Source: Bradyrhizobium sp.
Lineage (GTDB): Bacteria > Pseudomonadota > Alphaproteobacteria > Rhizobiales > Xanthobacteraceae
DNA length: 7,489 nucleotides
Reading direction: 5' to 3'
NCBI GenBank assembly: GCA_025960445.1
Contig: JAICIT010000113.1
Span: 1 to 7,489, forward strand
The position numbers and the translations under genes are program-made. The notes beneath the pieces were generated by a model. The model did no database searches. It was given only the letters and a program-made list of their open reading frames with translations, and was not told the DNA's origin. How positions within the stretch are numbered: the stretch's first letter is position 1; each line of letters opens with the position of its first letter. Of the stretch, positions 1 to 6,377 are shown piece after piece.

Positions 1-1
1 C

Positions 2-1732
2 AGGCAGATTGAGATCGGCAAATCAGTCGCTTCCGACATCGATCGGTTGCGGGAAAAAATCGCCGCGGCCGGGAAGCCGGAACTGGCGCGCAAGGTGGAG
101 GCCGTGAGTGCCTCGCTAAAGCAATACCAGGCGCATTTTCTCACCGTCGTGCAGCAGAAGCAGAAACTGGGGCTGGATGAGAATTCTGGCCTGGAAGGGC
201 GCCTGCGAACTTCCGTGCATGAAATGGAGTCCAGGGTCGAGCAACTTCATGAGACCGGACTTCTGGTGACGATGCTCATGATGCGACGTCACGAGAAGGA
301 CTTCATGCTTCGGCATGCGCAAAAATATGGCGATGAAATGAAGAAACGCGCGTCAGAATTCGTGACCGCGCTCGCAAGCACGGACATTCCGAGTCCCGCA
401 AAGACCGAGCTCAAGGAAAAACTCGCGGACTATCAACGCGACTTTTTTGCCTGGATGGAAACTTCGCTGACTCTGTCGAACGAGACAAAGGCGATGTCTG
501 ACTCATTTGCGACCGTCGAGCCGGTCATCGAAGCTATATCAGGCGAAGTCAACGCCCTGAAGGCCGCCGCCGATCAATCGCGGATCGAGGTGCGTGATAC
601 GATACAATGGCAGATGGAGGTCGCCATTCTGTTGATTGCGGCCCTGGTGCTGGCAGCGGGGTTTTTCATCGGCCGGTCGGTTTCCAGGCCGTTGTCGCAG
701 ATGAGCCGAGGTTTGATCGATCTGGCAAAAGGCAATTTCTCGATTGTGCTGCCCGGGCTTGGTCGGAGCGACGAGATCGGCGAGATCGCCCACGCTGTCG
801 AAAGCTTGAAGATCACGGCGGAGCAAAAGGCGCGCGATGAAGCCGAAGCCAAGCTCCGGCAGGATCAGATCGCGGCTGGGCAGCGCAAGCAGGACATGAT
901 CAAGCTTGCCGATACTTTTGAATCTGCCGTTGGTGAGATCGTGGAGACCGTCTCAGCCGCGTCGGTTGAACTCGAGGTCTCCGCCGCGACGCTTACCTCG
1001 GCGGCAGAGCGGGCGCAGCAGGTCACCACCAGCGTCGCGGCTGCATCCGCGGAAGCCTCCACCAATGTGCAGTCGGTTGCTTCCGCAACGGAAGAAATGG
1101 GCTCCTCGGTCAATGAAATCAGTCGCCAGGTTCAGGAATCGGCGCGCATTGCTAATGAGGCGGTGGATCAGGCGCACAAGACCAACGATCGCATCGGTGA
1201 ACTTTCGGAGGCGGCCAGTCGCATCGGCGACGTGGTCGAACTGATCAGCACAATCGCCGGACAAACCAATCTGCTGGCGCTCAACGCCACCATCGAGGCG
1301 GCGCGCGCCGGAGAGGCCGGCCGCGGCTTCGCAGTAGTCGCTTCCGAAGTGAAAGCATTGGCCGAACAGACGGCCAAAGCGACCGGCGAGATTGGCCAAC
1401 AGATCGCCGGTATCCAGAGCGCGACGCAGGAGTCGGTCGGGGCGATCAAGGAAATCAGCGACACCATCGGAAAACTGTCCGAGATATCCTCAACCATTGC
1501 GGCGGCGGTAGAAGAGCAGGGCGCGGCAACTCACGAAATTTCGAGGAACGTGCAACAGGCGGCGGAGGGAACCTCGCGCGTCAGCGTCAACCTCGGCGAG
1601 GTGCAGCGGGGAGCGAGCGAAACCGGCTCTGCTTCCTCTCAGGTGCTGGCTTCGGCTCAATCACTCTCTGTGGAGAGCAACCGGCTCAAGCTCGAGCTTG
1701 GCAAATTCCTGGAGTCGGTTCGCGCCGCGTGA
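2..1732 (+). CDS. Methyl-accepting chemotaxis protein with HBM-like sensor (5' end outside window)
   Basis: Transmembrane chemoreceptor that passes a periplasmic ligand signal to CheA/CheW. The frame is open from base 2, so 576 residues are visible and the N terminus, including the first membrane helix, is missing; the TTG at 47 is internal. Residues about 1-205 form an all-helical periplasmic region with the [11 protein letters not shown] motif at about 94-104, typical of helical bimodular (HBM) sensors such as McpS. One membrane helix follows at about 207-225 ([16 protein letters not shown]), then a HAMP domain starting at SRPLSQM and ending near [14 protein letters not shown], then the coiled-coil signalling domain. 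Its conserved hairpin tip, [19 protein letters not shown], lies at about 420-438. The protein ends in ESVRAA, with no CheR/CheB-binding pentapeptide of the NWETF type. HBM receptors often sense organic acids; the ligand here cannot be read from the sequence. No chemotaxis partner genes are in view, so it is probably an orphan receptor gene. Confidence 0.95.
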   Translation, partial: RQIEIGKSVASDIDRLREKIAAAGKPELARKVEAVSASLKQYQAHFLTVVQQKQKLGLDENSGLEGRLRTSVHEMESRVEQLHETGLLVTMLMMRRHEKDFMLRHAQKYGDEMKKRASEFVTALASTDIPSPAKTELKEKLADYQRDFFAWMETSLTLSNETKAMSDSFATVEPVIEAISGEVNALKAAADQSRIEVRDTIQWQMEVAILLIAALVLAAGFFIGRSVSRPLSQMSRGLIDLAKGNFSIVLPGLGRSDEIGEIAHAVESLKITAEQKARDEAEAKLRQDQIAAGQRKQDMIKLADTFESAVGEIVETVSAASVELEVSAATLTSAAERAQQVTTSVAAASAEASTNVQSVASATEEMGSSVNEISRQVQESARIANEAVDQAHKTNDRIGELSEAASRIGDVVELISTIAGQTNLLALNATIEAARAGEAGRGFAVVASEVKALAEQTAKATGEIGQQIAGIQSATQESVGAIKEISDTIGKLSEISSTIAAAVEEQGAATHEISRNVQQAAEGTSRVSVNLGEVQRGASETGSASSQVLASAQSLSVESNRLKLELGKFLESVRAA

Positions 1733-1742
1733 AGCGCGCGGC
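1724..1742. terminator. Possible bidirectional hairpin between convergent genes
   Basis: GCCGCGT (1724-1730) can pair with GCGCGGC (1736-1742) with one T-G wobble, leaving a five-base loop (GAAGC). The hairpin covers the end of the chemoreceptor gene including its stop codon, and abuts the stop codon of the phosphatase gene, so it could stop transcription from both sides. Neither side has a T-run, so it is not a classical Rho-independent terminator, and GC-rich coding sequence makes short stems common by chance. Confidence 0.3.
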
Positions 1743-2249
1743 TTACTCGAGATCGATGCGAAACGGCCGCCCCTCGACGTTCATGCTACCCGGCCCCATT
1801 TCGTCCAGCGCGCGTAGCATCCGACCTTCGCGCCCCAGCGCCTCGTCCGCGAGACTGACGATCAGGCGGTTGGGCGCGGCGACCGGTGAAGCCGCACGAA
1901 TTTGCCGGGCGATGGAGGTTTCATCGCGATGCGGATTGAGCAGGCAGGCAGCGGCGAACGCGCTCGCGGTCGAGCGGCTGATCCCGGCATAGCAGTGCAC
2001 CACCAGTGGCGCGCTACGGTCCCAGCCACGCACGAAATTCAGCACCTGCTCGATATGCGTATTGCAGGGCGCCACAAATCCATCCATCTGCTCGGTGATG
2101 TCGTCCATCTGCACTTTGAGATGGTTGGCAGGCAGTACCGAGACCGGGCGCTGCACCTGATCGACATTGGCCATCACCGTGAGCACGTGGCTGGCGCCCG
2201 TGGACTTGACGGTATCGGGAAGCGCGGCGAGCGAACAGACGTGAATCAT
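1743..2249 (-). CDS. Small tyrosine-phosphatase-like protein (COG5350 type)
   Basis: A 168-residue cytoplasmic protein with the cysteine-phosphatase P-loop HCxxxxxR: H85, C86 and R92 in VVHCYAGISRSTASA. C86 would be the nucleophile and R92 the phosphate-binding residue. D49 or D50 (VQMDDIT) is the likely general acid; this choice is inference. The C-terminal APNRLIVSLADEALG segment fits the predicted tyrosine phosphatases found in alphaproteobacteria. There is no signal peptide or membrane helix. The ATG at 2249 is preceded by GAAGGA with a 5-base spacer, a good ribosome binding site. It is the last gene of the ygfZ-tag-HD cluster, 66 bp after the HD gene, and may have its own promoter. The substrate is unknown: phosphotyrosine, phosphoserine/threonine or a small phosphorylated molecule are all possible. 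The fold assignment is strong; the physiological role is open. Confidence 0.88.
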   Translation of the reverse strand: MIHVCSLAALPDTVKSTGASHVLTVMANVDQVQRPVSVLPANHLKVQMDDITEQMDGFVAPCNTHIEQVLNFVRGWDRSAPLVVHCYAGISRSTASAFAAACLLNPHRDETSIARQIRAASPVAAPNRLIVSLADEALGREGRMLRALDEMGPGSMNVEGRPFRIDLE

Positions 2250-2269
2250 TGGGTTCCTTCTTTTCGCGA

Positions 2270-2298
2270 ATTATAAAGCCCTGTAACCGGCAGTGAAA
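2270..2298 (-). promoter_or_regulatory. Candidate internal promoter for the phosphatase gene
   Basis: The minus strand carries a perfect TATAAT at 2275-2270. At 17 bases upstream sits TTTCAC (2298-2293), a poor -35. Transcription would start near 2263, giving a leader of only about 14 bases that still contains the GAAGGA ribosome binding site. This could give the phosphatase expression independent of the upstream genes. The weak -35 keeps confidence low. Confidence 0.35.
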
Positions 2299-2315
2299 GC
2301 TCCCTGAAGGCGCGT

Positions 2316-2933
2316 TTACATGTGCAAGGTCTCGAACCGCGCCAGGAATCGCCTCTCGGCCTTGGCCGCCGTCCACGGCGTGAGATAATCCTCCTGAATC
2401 GCTCGGGGCAGGCCGGGATCGCGGCCGAACAGGCGTTTCGCCTCGGCCTGCGCAAAACCCGCAAGCTGGGTCGCCTCCAAGTAGGCCGCACCCCGATCGG
2501 CATCTTTTATCCGGCGTTCGACCTCCGATATCAGCACCGGGGGGAGCCCGAAGCGGATGTGGATCGCCGCTAGCAGTCGTTTTTCGACCTGCTTGTAATC
2601 GCCGCCGAGCACCGCCTTAAAGGGCGAAATCATGTCCCCGATCACATATTCCGGAGCATCATGCAGCAGTGCCGCGAGCCGCACCTTGGCGTCGATCCGT
2701 GGCGCCTGCTCGACCATCACGGCCTCGACCAGCAGCGTGTGCTGCGCCACCGAAAAGATATGCGCTCCGCTGGTCTGCCCGTTCCAGCGCGCGACCCGCG
2801 CCAGCCCATGCGCGATATCCGCGATTTCGATATCCAGCGGCGAGGGGTCCAGCAGATCAAGCCGCCGGCCCGACAGCATCCGTTGCCAGACCCGGGTGGA
2901 GTTCTGTTTCGCGAACGGCGCTTTGAGCGTCAT
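2316..2933 (-). CDS. HD-domain phosphohydrolase, YfbR-like (possible 5'-deoxynucleotidase)
   Basis: A 205-residue metal-dependent hydrolase of the HD superfamily (COG1896-like). Visible motif residues, counted from the chosen start, are R49-W50, H65 (FSVAQHTLLVE), H91-D92 with E95 (LLHDAPEYVIGD) and D144 (IKDADR). The HxnHDxnD pattern supplies the metal ligands, and the RW pair, E95 and the spacing match E. coli YfbR, which removes phosphate from deoxynucleoside 5'-monophosphates. Substrate transfer from YfbR is inference. A longer reading from 2972 adds 13 residues, but the ATG at 2933 overlaps the tag stop codon as ATGA and begins MTLKAPFAK, so I chose it; no clear ribosome binding site precedes it, consistent with translational coupling. 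It lies between tag and the phosphatase gene. Removal of damaged or surplus nucleotides would fit the glycosylase neighbour, but the sequence does not prove it. Confidence 0.88.
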   Translation of the reverse strand: MTLKAPFAKQNSTRVWQRMLSGRRLDLLDPSPLDIEIADIAHGLARVARWNGQTSGAHIFSVAQHTLLVEAVMVEQAPRIDAKVRLAALLHDAPEYVIGDMISPFKAVLGGDYKQVEKRLLAAIHIRFGLPPVLISEVERRIKDADRGAAYLEATQLAGFAQAEAKRLFGRDPGLPRAIQEDYLTPWTAAKAERRFLARFETLHM

Positions 2934-3556
2934 TTTGGTTTGAGGCGTGGCGCGCGGTGCTTGCCGGCGCAAGTGTCATGACAGAAACATGTCACCAGGT
3001 GGTCGTTGACCATGCCGGTAGCCTGCATGAAAGCATATACGATCGTAGGCCCGACGAACTTGAATCCTCGCGCCGCCAGCTCCTTTGAAATCTTGATGGA
3101 GAGCGGCGTGGATGCCGGCACGCTTGCGGTGGTCTTGAAATGATTGACCTTCGGTTCGCCGTCCAGGAAATCCCACAACAACTTCGAAAATCCGGGACCC
3201 TCTTCCATGATCTTGAGCCAGGATTTGGCACTGTTGATAGCGCCCTCGATTTTGGCGCGGTTGCGGACAATCCCGGCATCGTTCATCAGCGCGTGAATCT
3301 TCTTTGCATTGTAGCGCGCGATCTTCTCGGGCTGGAAATCATCAAACGCGTGGCGGAAATTTTCGCGCTTTCGCAAAATGGTGATCCAGGAAAGCCCGGC
3401 CTGAAAACCGTCGAGAATGAGTTTTTCGTACAACGCCCGATCATCATGTTCCGGTACGCCCCATTCGGTGTCGTGATAGGCCATGTAGAACGGGTCCTCA
3501 CCGGGCCAGGGACACCGCGTCAGTCCATCGGCATGCAGGCGCGCGGACCTGGTCAT
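2930..3556 (-). CDS. tag: DNA-3-methyladenine glycosylase I
   Basis: Base-excision repair enzyme that removes 3-methyladenine from alkylated DNA. The 208-residue protein aligns along its length with E. coli Tag, with 11 extra residues at the N terminus. The zinc ligands are all present at a constant offset: C15, H28 (YHDTEWG), H186 (NDHLVTC) and C190, equivalent to C4, H17, H175 and C179. The base-binding pocket has Y27 and W57 (QAGLSWITILRKREN). E. coli E38 corresponds to D49 (LILDGFQAG), a conservative change. The FKFVGPTIVYAFMQATGMVNDH segment is typical of the family. The tail after C190 carries additional Cys and His residues (C192, H193, C196) followed by a basic end. The ATG at 3556 overlaps the ygfZ stop as ATGA and the gene's own stop overlaps the HD gene start the same way, so it is the middle member of a coupled set. 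There is no inducible-response signature nearby; E. coli Tag is constitutive. Confidence 0.97.
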   Translation of the reverse strand: MTRSARLHADGLTRCPWPGEDPFYMAYHDTEWGVPEHDDRALYEKLILDGFQAGLSWITILRKRENFRHAFDDFQPEKIARYNAKKIHALMNDAGIVRNRAKIEGAINSAKSWLKIMEEGPGFSKLLWDFLDGEPKVNHFKTTASVPASTPLSIKISKELAARGFKFVGPTIVYAFMQATGMVNDHLVTCFCHDTCAGKHRAPRLKPK

Positions 3557-4434
3557 GCCACGGTCTGCTTGGATGATCTCAGGAGTTCATCAGAATCGGC
3601 AAGCCGGATCGGAATGCCGCCTGAGGTCAGAGACAGTCCGGCCTGTAGCGCGTCGGCGACACGATCAGTGCGCAGCAGTGCGAGCCCGTGAGGGGCCGCC
3701 GTCGAGCCCATGGTGCCGACAGTCTTGTCGCCGGCGAGAATGGTTGCGCCCGGTTCCGGGGAGGGGCCGTCCACGATCACGCGAACCGTTCGCGTCCTTG
3801 CGGTGCCGCGATGCTGCATGCGCGAGACTACTTCCTGGCCGACATAACATCCCTTATCGAAGTCGACTCCATGCAAATGGTCCATATTGGTTTCATGTGG
3901 AAAGGCGTCGCCGTAAATGAAATCCAGACCACCGCGCGGCACGCCCGAGGCGATGCGATGCGCCTCATAGGCTGCGCTGTCGACCATTTCGGCGCCGATC
4001 AGATCGGCGACTTTTTGCGCGAGCGGCCCGGCAACAAGAACTCGCCAGCCGAGCGCCGGTTGACGCGGATCAGCGAACGCCAGGTCGGGCTTGGTCGCGA
4101 GTTCACCATCCCATGCCGCGAGCACGCCGAGGCTGTCGGAGAGATTTTCGACCACCACTTTGGCGCGCAACTTGTAGAAGCCGAGCTTGTCGCTCAGCGC
4201 CTGCGCCAGCGCGCGCGGGCAATCGATCAGGAATCCGCCGCCTTCGTCGGAGGCCGCTTCGGTGAGCAAAAAATCCACAACTATCTTGCCCTGCGGCGTC
4301 AGCAACGCCCCAAATCGGGCGGCTCCGGGCCGGAGCAGCGTCACATCGGTTGTCACAAGGCCGTTGAGAAACTCGCGGGCAGCTTCGCCGCTAACCTTGA
4401 CCACGCCCCGGTCGGGGAGGAACGCTGCTTTCAT
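3553..4434 (-). CDS. ygfZ: Folate-binding YgfZ/GcvT-like protein
   Basis: YgfZ proteins bind tetrahydrofolate and help maintain certain iron-sulfur enzymes such as MiaB; they resemble GcvT but are not part of the glycine cleavage system. The 293-residue protein has the family signature KGCYVGQE at 194-201 (in DFDKGCYVGQEVVSRMQHRG), with the conserved C196. The N-terminal segment FLNGLVTTDV and the TPQGKIVVDFLL segment match the folate-binding fold, and GVPRGGLDF precedes the signature as expected. A longer open frame runs back to 4518, but those 28 residues do not look like the family; the ATG at 4434 gives MKAAFLPDRG and has AAGAGA about 8 bases upstream on its strand, so I chose it. It is the first gene of the minus-strand cluster and shares an ATGA overlap with tag. 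It is divergent from the dihydroorotase-like gene across 190 bp. Confidence 0.94.
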   Translation of the reverse strand: MKAAFLPDRGVVKVSGEAAREFLNGLVTTDVTLLRPGAARFGALLTPQGKIVVDFLLTEAASDEGGGFLIDCPRALAQALSDKLGFYKLRAKVVVENLSDSLGVLAAWDGELATKPDLAFADPRQPALGWRVLVAGPLAQKVADLIGAEMVDSAAYEAHRIASGVPRGGLDFIYGDAFPHETNMDHLHGVDFDKGCYVGQEVVSRMQHRGTARTRTVRVIVDGPSPEPGATILAGDKTVGTMGSTAAPHGLALLRTDRVADALQAGLSLTSGGIPIRLADSDELLRSSKQTVA

Positions 4435-4464
4435 GCAAAAATCTCTTGCGACATGTTGCAGCGG

Positions 4465-4493
4465 AACGTAAGCCGCCAGGTCATAAACGACAA
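4465..4493 (-). promoter_or_regulatory. Candidate promoter for the ygfZ cluster
   Basis: On the minus strand TTGTCG (4493-4488) is separated by 17 bases from TACGTT (4470-4465). This matches the -35 consensus at four of six positions and the -10 at three of six. A start near 4458 would leave a leader of about 24 bases before the ygfZ ATG, containing the AAGAGA ribosome binding site. Position and spacing are suitable but the match is modest. Confidence 0.3.
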
Positions 4494-4615
4494 GACCCGC
4501 GCGCGCATGCATCCGCACTGAGAACCGAAGGTCCGCGTTTCGATGGCCAGAAGGTCACACTTGCTTGGCTTCTAGAACGGCTGACGGTCTTCCAGCCATG
4601 ATGGCAAACTGAACA

Positions 4616-4621
4616 CGAGGA
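4616..4621 (+). promoter_or_regulatory. Ribosome binding site of the dihydroorotase-like gene
   Basis: GAGGAA lies just upstream of the ATG at 4625 and supports that start; the spacing is short, at about 3-5 bases depending on which bases pair. Confidence 0.6.
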
Positions 4622-4624
4622 ATC

Positions 4625-5959
4625 ATGAGCCAGAACTTCGATCTGATTCTGAAGTCCGGCACCGTCGTGAACCAGGACGGCGAGGGCGTGCGCGATATCG
4701 CCATCTCCGACGGCCGCATCGCCGCCATCGGCGCATTTGCGGCCCGTTCCGCCGGCGAGGTGGTCGACTGCAAGGGGCTTCACATCCTGCCAGGCGTGAT
4801 CGACACGCAGGTGCATTTTCGTGAGCCCGGACAGACTCACAAGGAGGATTTGGAAACGGGTTCGCGCAGCGCCGTGATGGGCGGGGTGACCGCCGTATTC
4901 GAAATGCCGAATACCGACCCTCTGACAGTGACGGAATATAACTTCACCGCCAAAGTGAAGCGCGCTCACCATCGCATGCACTGCGATTTCGCGTTCTTCA
5001 TCGGCGGCACCCGCGAAAACGTGCAGGATTTGCCCGAACTGGAGCGCGCGCCCGGCTGCGCCGGCGTCAAGGTGTTCATCGGCTCATCCACCGGCGCGTT
5101 GCTGGTGGAGGACGACCCAAGCCTGCGGCGGATTTTTCAGGTGATCAAACGTCGCGCGGCTTTTCACGCCGAGGACGAGTACCGTCTTAACGACCGGAAG
5201 GGGCTGCGGGTAGAGGGTGATCCGCGTTCGCATCCCGTGTGGCGCGATGAGCCCGCGGCGTTGATTGCGACACAGCGCCTCGTGAAGCTTGCCCGTGAAG
5301 CCGGCAAACGGATTCACGTGCTGCATATCTCGACCAAACAGGAAATCGAGTTTTTGCGGGACCACAAGGACGTCGCGTCCTGCGAGGCGACTCCGCATCA
5401 TCTCACCCTGGTCGCGCCCGATTGCTATGAGCGGCTCGGCACCCGCGCCCAGATGAACCCACCGGTGCGATCAGCCGATCATCGCGACGGCATCTGGCAC
5501 GGTATCACCCAGGGCGTCGTCGATGTGCTCGGCTCCGATCACGCCCCGCATACGCTGGAAGAAAAGGCCAAGACCTATCCGGCCTCGCCCTCGGGCATGA
5601 CCGGGGTGCAGACGCTGGTGCCGTTGATGCTGGATCACGTCAATGCCGGCCGATTGTCGCTAGCTCGCTTTGTCGATCTCACCAGCGCAGGTCCGGCGCG
5701 GTTGTTCAACATCGCCTGCAAAGGCCGGATTGCAGCCGGCTATGATGCAGACTTCACGGTGGTCGATCTCAAACGGAAAGAGACGATTACGAATGAATGG
5801 GTGGCGTCGCGCGCGGGGTGGACGCCGTATCATGGGCTACGAGTGACCGGCTGGCCGGTTGGCACCTTTGTGCGTGGCCGCCGCATCATGTGGCAGGGCA
5901 AGCTCGAGACGGCCTCGACCGGCGAGCCGGTGCGGTTTCTTGAGACGCTGAGGCCGTGA
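4625..5959 (+). CDS. pyrC: Dihydroorotase-family amidohydrolase (Gln variant of the metal motif)
   Basis: A 444-residue cytoplasmic cyclic amidohydrolase of the COG0044 family, expected to interconvert carbamoyl-aspartate and dihydroorotate in pyrimidine synthesis. Visible active-site elements: D60-T-Q62-V-H64-F-R66-E-P-G, N96 (EMPNTDP), K149 (GVKVFIGSSTG) as the likely carboxylated bridging lysine, H181 (FHAEDEYR), H234 (HVLHIST), the ATPHHL segment at 255-260, and D305 (GSDHAPH). In the usual HxH metal pair the first His is Gln62. I recall similar QVHFREPG motifs in a dihydroorotase-annotated branch of other bacteria, so this is probably a subfamily trait, not damage. Length and the C-terminal beta-sandwich segment (GRIAAGYDADFTVVDL) are complete. 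No pyrB is adjacent, whereas many alphaproteobacteria keep a pyrB-pyrC pair elsewhere, so this may be a second copy with a different cyclic amide substrate. The family call is firm; the exact substrate and symbol are less so. Confidence 0.88.
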   Translation: MSQNFDLILKSGTVVNQDGEGVRDIAISDGRIAAIGAFAARSAGEVVDCKGLHILPGVIDTQVHFREPGQTHKEDLETGSRSAVMGGVTAVFEMPNTDPLTVTEYNFTAKVKRAHHRMHCDFAFFIGGTRENVQDLPELERAPGCAGVKVFIGSSTGALLVEDDPSLRRIFQVIKRRAAFHAEDEYRLNDRKGLRVEGDPRSHPVWRDEPAALIATQRLVKLAREAGKRIHVLHISTKQEIEFLRDHKDVASCEATPHHLTLVAPDCYERLGTRAQMNPPVRSADHRDGIWHGITQGVVDVLGSDHAPHTLEEKAKTYPASPSGMTGVQTLVPLMLDHVNAGRLSLARFVDLTSAGPARLFNIACKGRIAAGYDADFTVVDLKRKETITNEWVASRAGWTPYHGLRVTGWPVGTFVRGRRIMWQGKLETASTGEPVRFLETLRP

Positions 5960-5961
5960 GA

Positions 5962-6228
5962 TTATTGCTTGGCGAGTGCGATTGAAAATTCGCCATTGCG
6001 CACACGCGCCGCCAGACCTTCCGCGAATTTGGCCACCGCCTCCTCGCCATAGGTTTCGACCAATTCGGCGAATGCGGCAAACAGGCTGGCCTGCGCAAGG
6101 CAGTCACCGTCGACGCCCTCGTGCCGTGCTTCCGCCCACGCTTCGTTCAGATAGCTGAGCGCCGTCTGTTTTTGTTCATGATCGCGCAGCGGCGGGCGGG
6201 CGGCGGCTAAGAATGCTGGGTCGCTCAT
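5962..6228 (-). CDS. Small conserved-looking hypothetical protein
   Basis: An 88-residue protein I cannot assign to a named family. It is predicted to be soluble and mostly helical and acidic in its middle part (QTALSYLNEAWAEARHEG, then FAELVETYGEEAVAKFAEGL), with no signal peptide, membrane helix, cysteine pair or recognisable catalytic motif; one cysteine is present at C43 (VDGDCLAQAS). The ATG at 6228 is preferred; an in-frame TTG at 6240 would add four residues. Neither has a strong ribosome binding site. Its stop lies only 2 bp from the stop of the convergent dihydroorotase-like gene, leaving no room for a separate terminator. Codon use with G/C third positions and amphipathic helices support a real gene. 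It is separated by 149 bp from the TIGR02301 gene upstream, so it probably has its own promoter. Confidence 0.7.
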   Translation of the reverse strand: MSDPAFLAAARPPLRDHEQKQTALSYLNEAWAEARHEGVDGDCLAQASLFAAFAELVETYGEEAVAKFAEGLAARVRNGEFSIALAKQ

Positions 6229-6377
6229 GAAACTCGACAACGCTGTGCGCGATCCAGGGCGGAACGCTCGAATGCGTGACGTTTAGCATGCGCCGCCGGG
6301 ACGCCTAGCCAGTTCTTTAAGAAAGGTTAACGGTCATGGCTCGGAAGCAATGTTTCTGGAACATCCGGCGCAACGCC
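6229..6377. other. Intergenic region upstream of the small hypothetical gene
   Basis: These 149 bases lie between two minus-strand genes. They contain a locally AT-richer stretch (TTAACCTTTCTTAAAG on the minus strand, around 6316-6331) and a short GC-rich stretch around 6290-6305. I find no -35/-10 pair I would defend and no strong terminator hairpin. A plus-strand reading frame starting in this region is a shadow of the TIGR02301 gene. Confidence 0.5.

Larger units (their letters stand above)
4435..4624. other. Divergent intergenic region between ygfZ and the dihydroorotase-like gene
   Basis: These 190 bases separate two genes transcribed away from each other and should hold both promoters. 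A modest ygfZ-side promoter candidate is listed separately. On the plus strand I find no convincing -35/-10 pair; TTGCTT at 4561-4566 has no acceptable -10 at normal spacing. GAAGGTC occurs twice (4527-4533 and 4550-4556), 23 bases apart on the same strand. There is no riboswitch-like or tRNA-like structure that I can recognise. The reading frames that cross the region are not supported as genes. Confidence 0.6.

Noticed and set aside
953..1497. Long minus-strand frames opposite the chemoreceptor signalling domain
   Set aside because: They are antisense to a highly conserved domain and carry no motifs of their own.
1687..1700. Perfect 14-base palindrome CAAGCTCGAGCTTG near the end of the chemoreceptor gene
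   Set aside because: It encodes ordinary residues of the conserved C-terminal helix (LKLELG), is not at a gene boundary and has no second copy; probably chance.
4435..4518. Longer N terminus for YgfZ, adding 28 residues
   Set aside because: The extra residues do not resemble the family, and the ATG at 4434 has a suitable ribosome binding site and the expected family start.
3688..4521. Long plus-strand frame of 277 residues opposite ygfZ
   Set aside because: It is antisense to a recognised YgfZ protein with an intact signature; the composition is typical of a mirror frame.
4527..4556. Direct repeat GAAGGTC twice, 23 bases apart, upstream of the dihydroorotase-like gene
   Set aside because: A 7-base repeat is expected about once by chance in a region of this size, and there is no associated promoter to give it meaning.
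4579..4597. Small hairpin GGCTG/CAGCC in the dihydroorotase leader
   Set aside because: The stem is only five base pairs with a nine-base loop; too weak to call an attenuator or operator.
4481..4981. Minus-strand frame of 166 residues overlapping the dihydroorotase start
   Set aside because: It is antisense to a clearly conserved enzyme and its protein has no recognisable motif; a shadow frame in GC-rich DNA.
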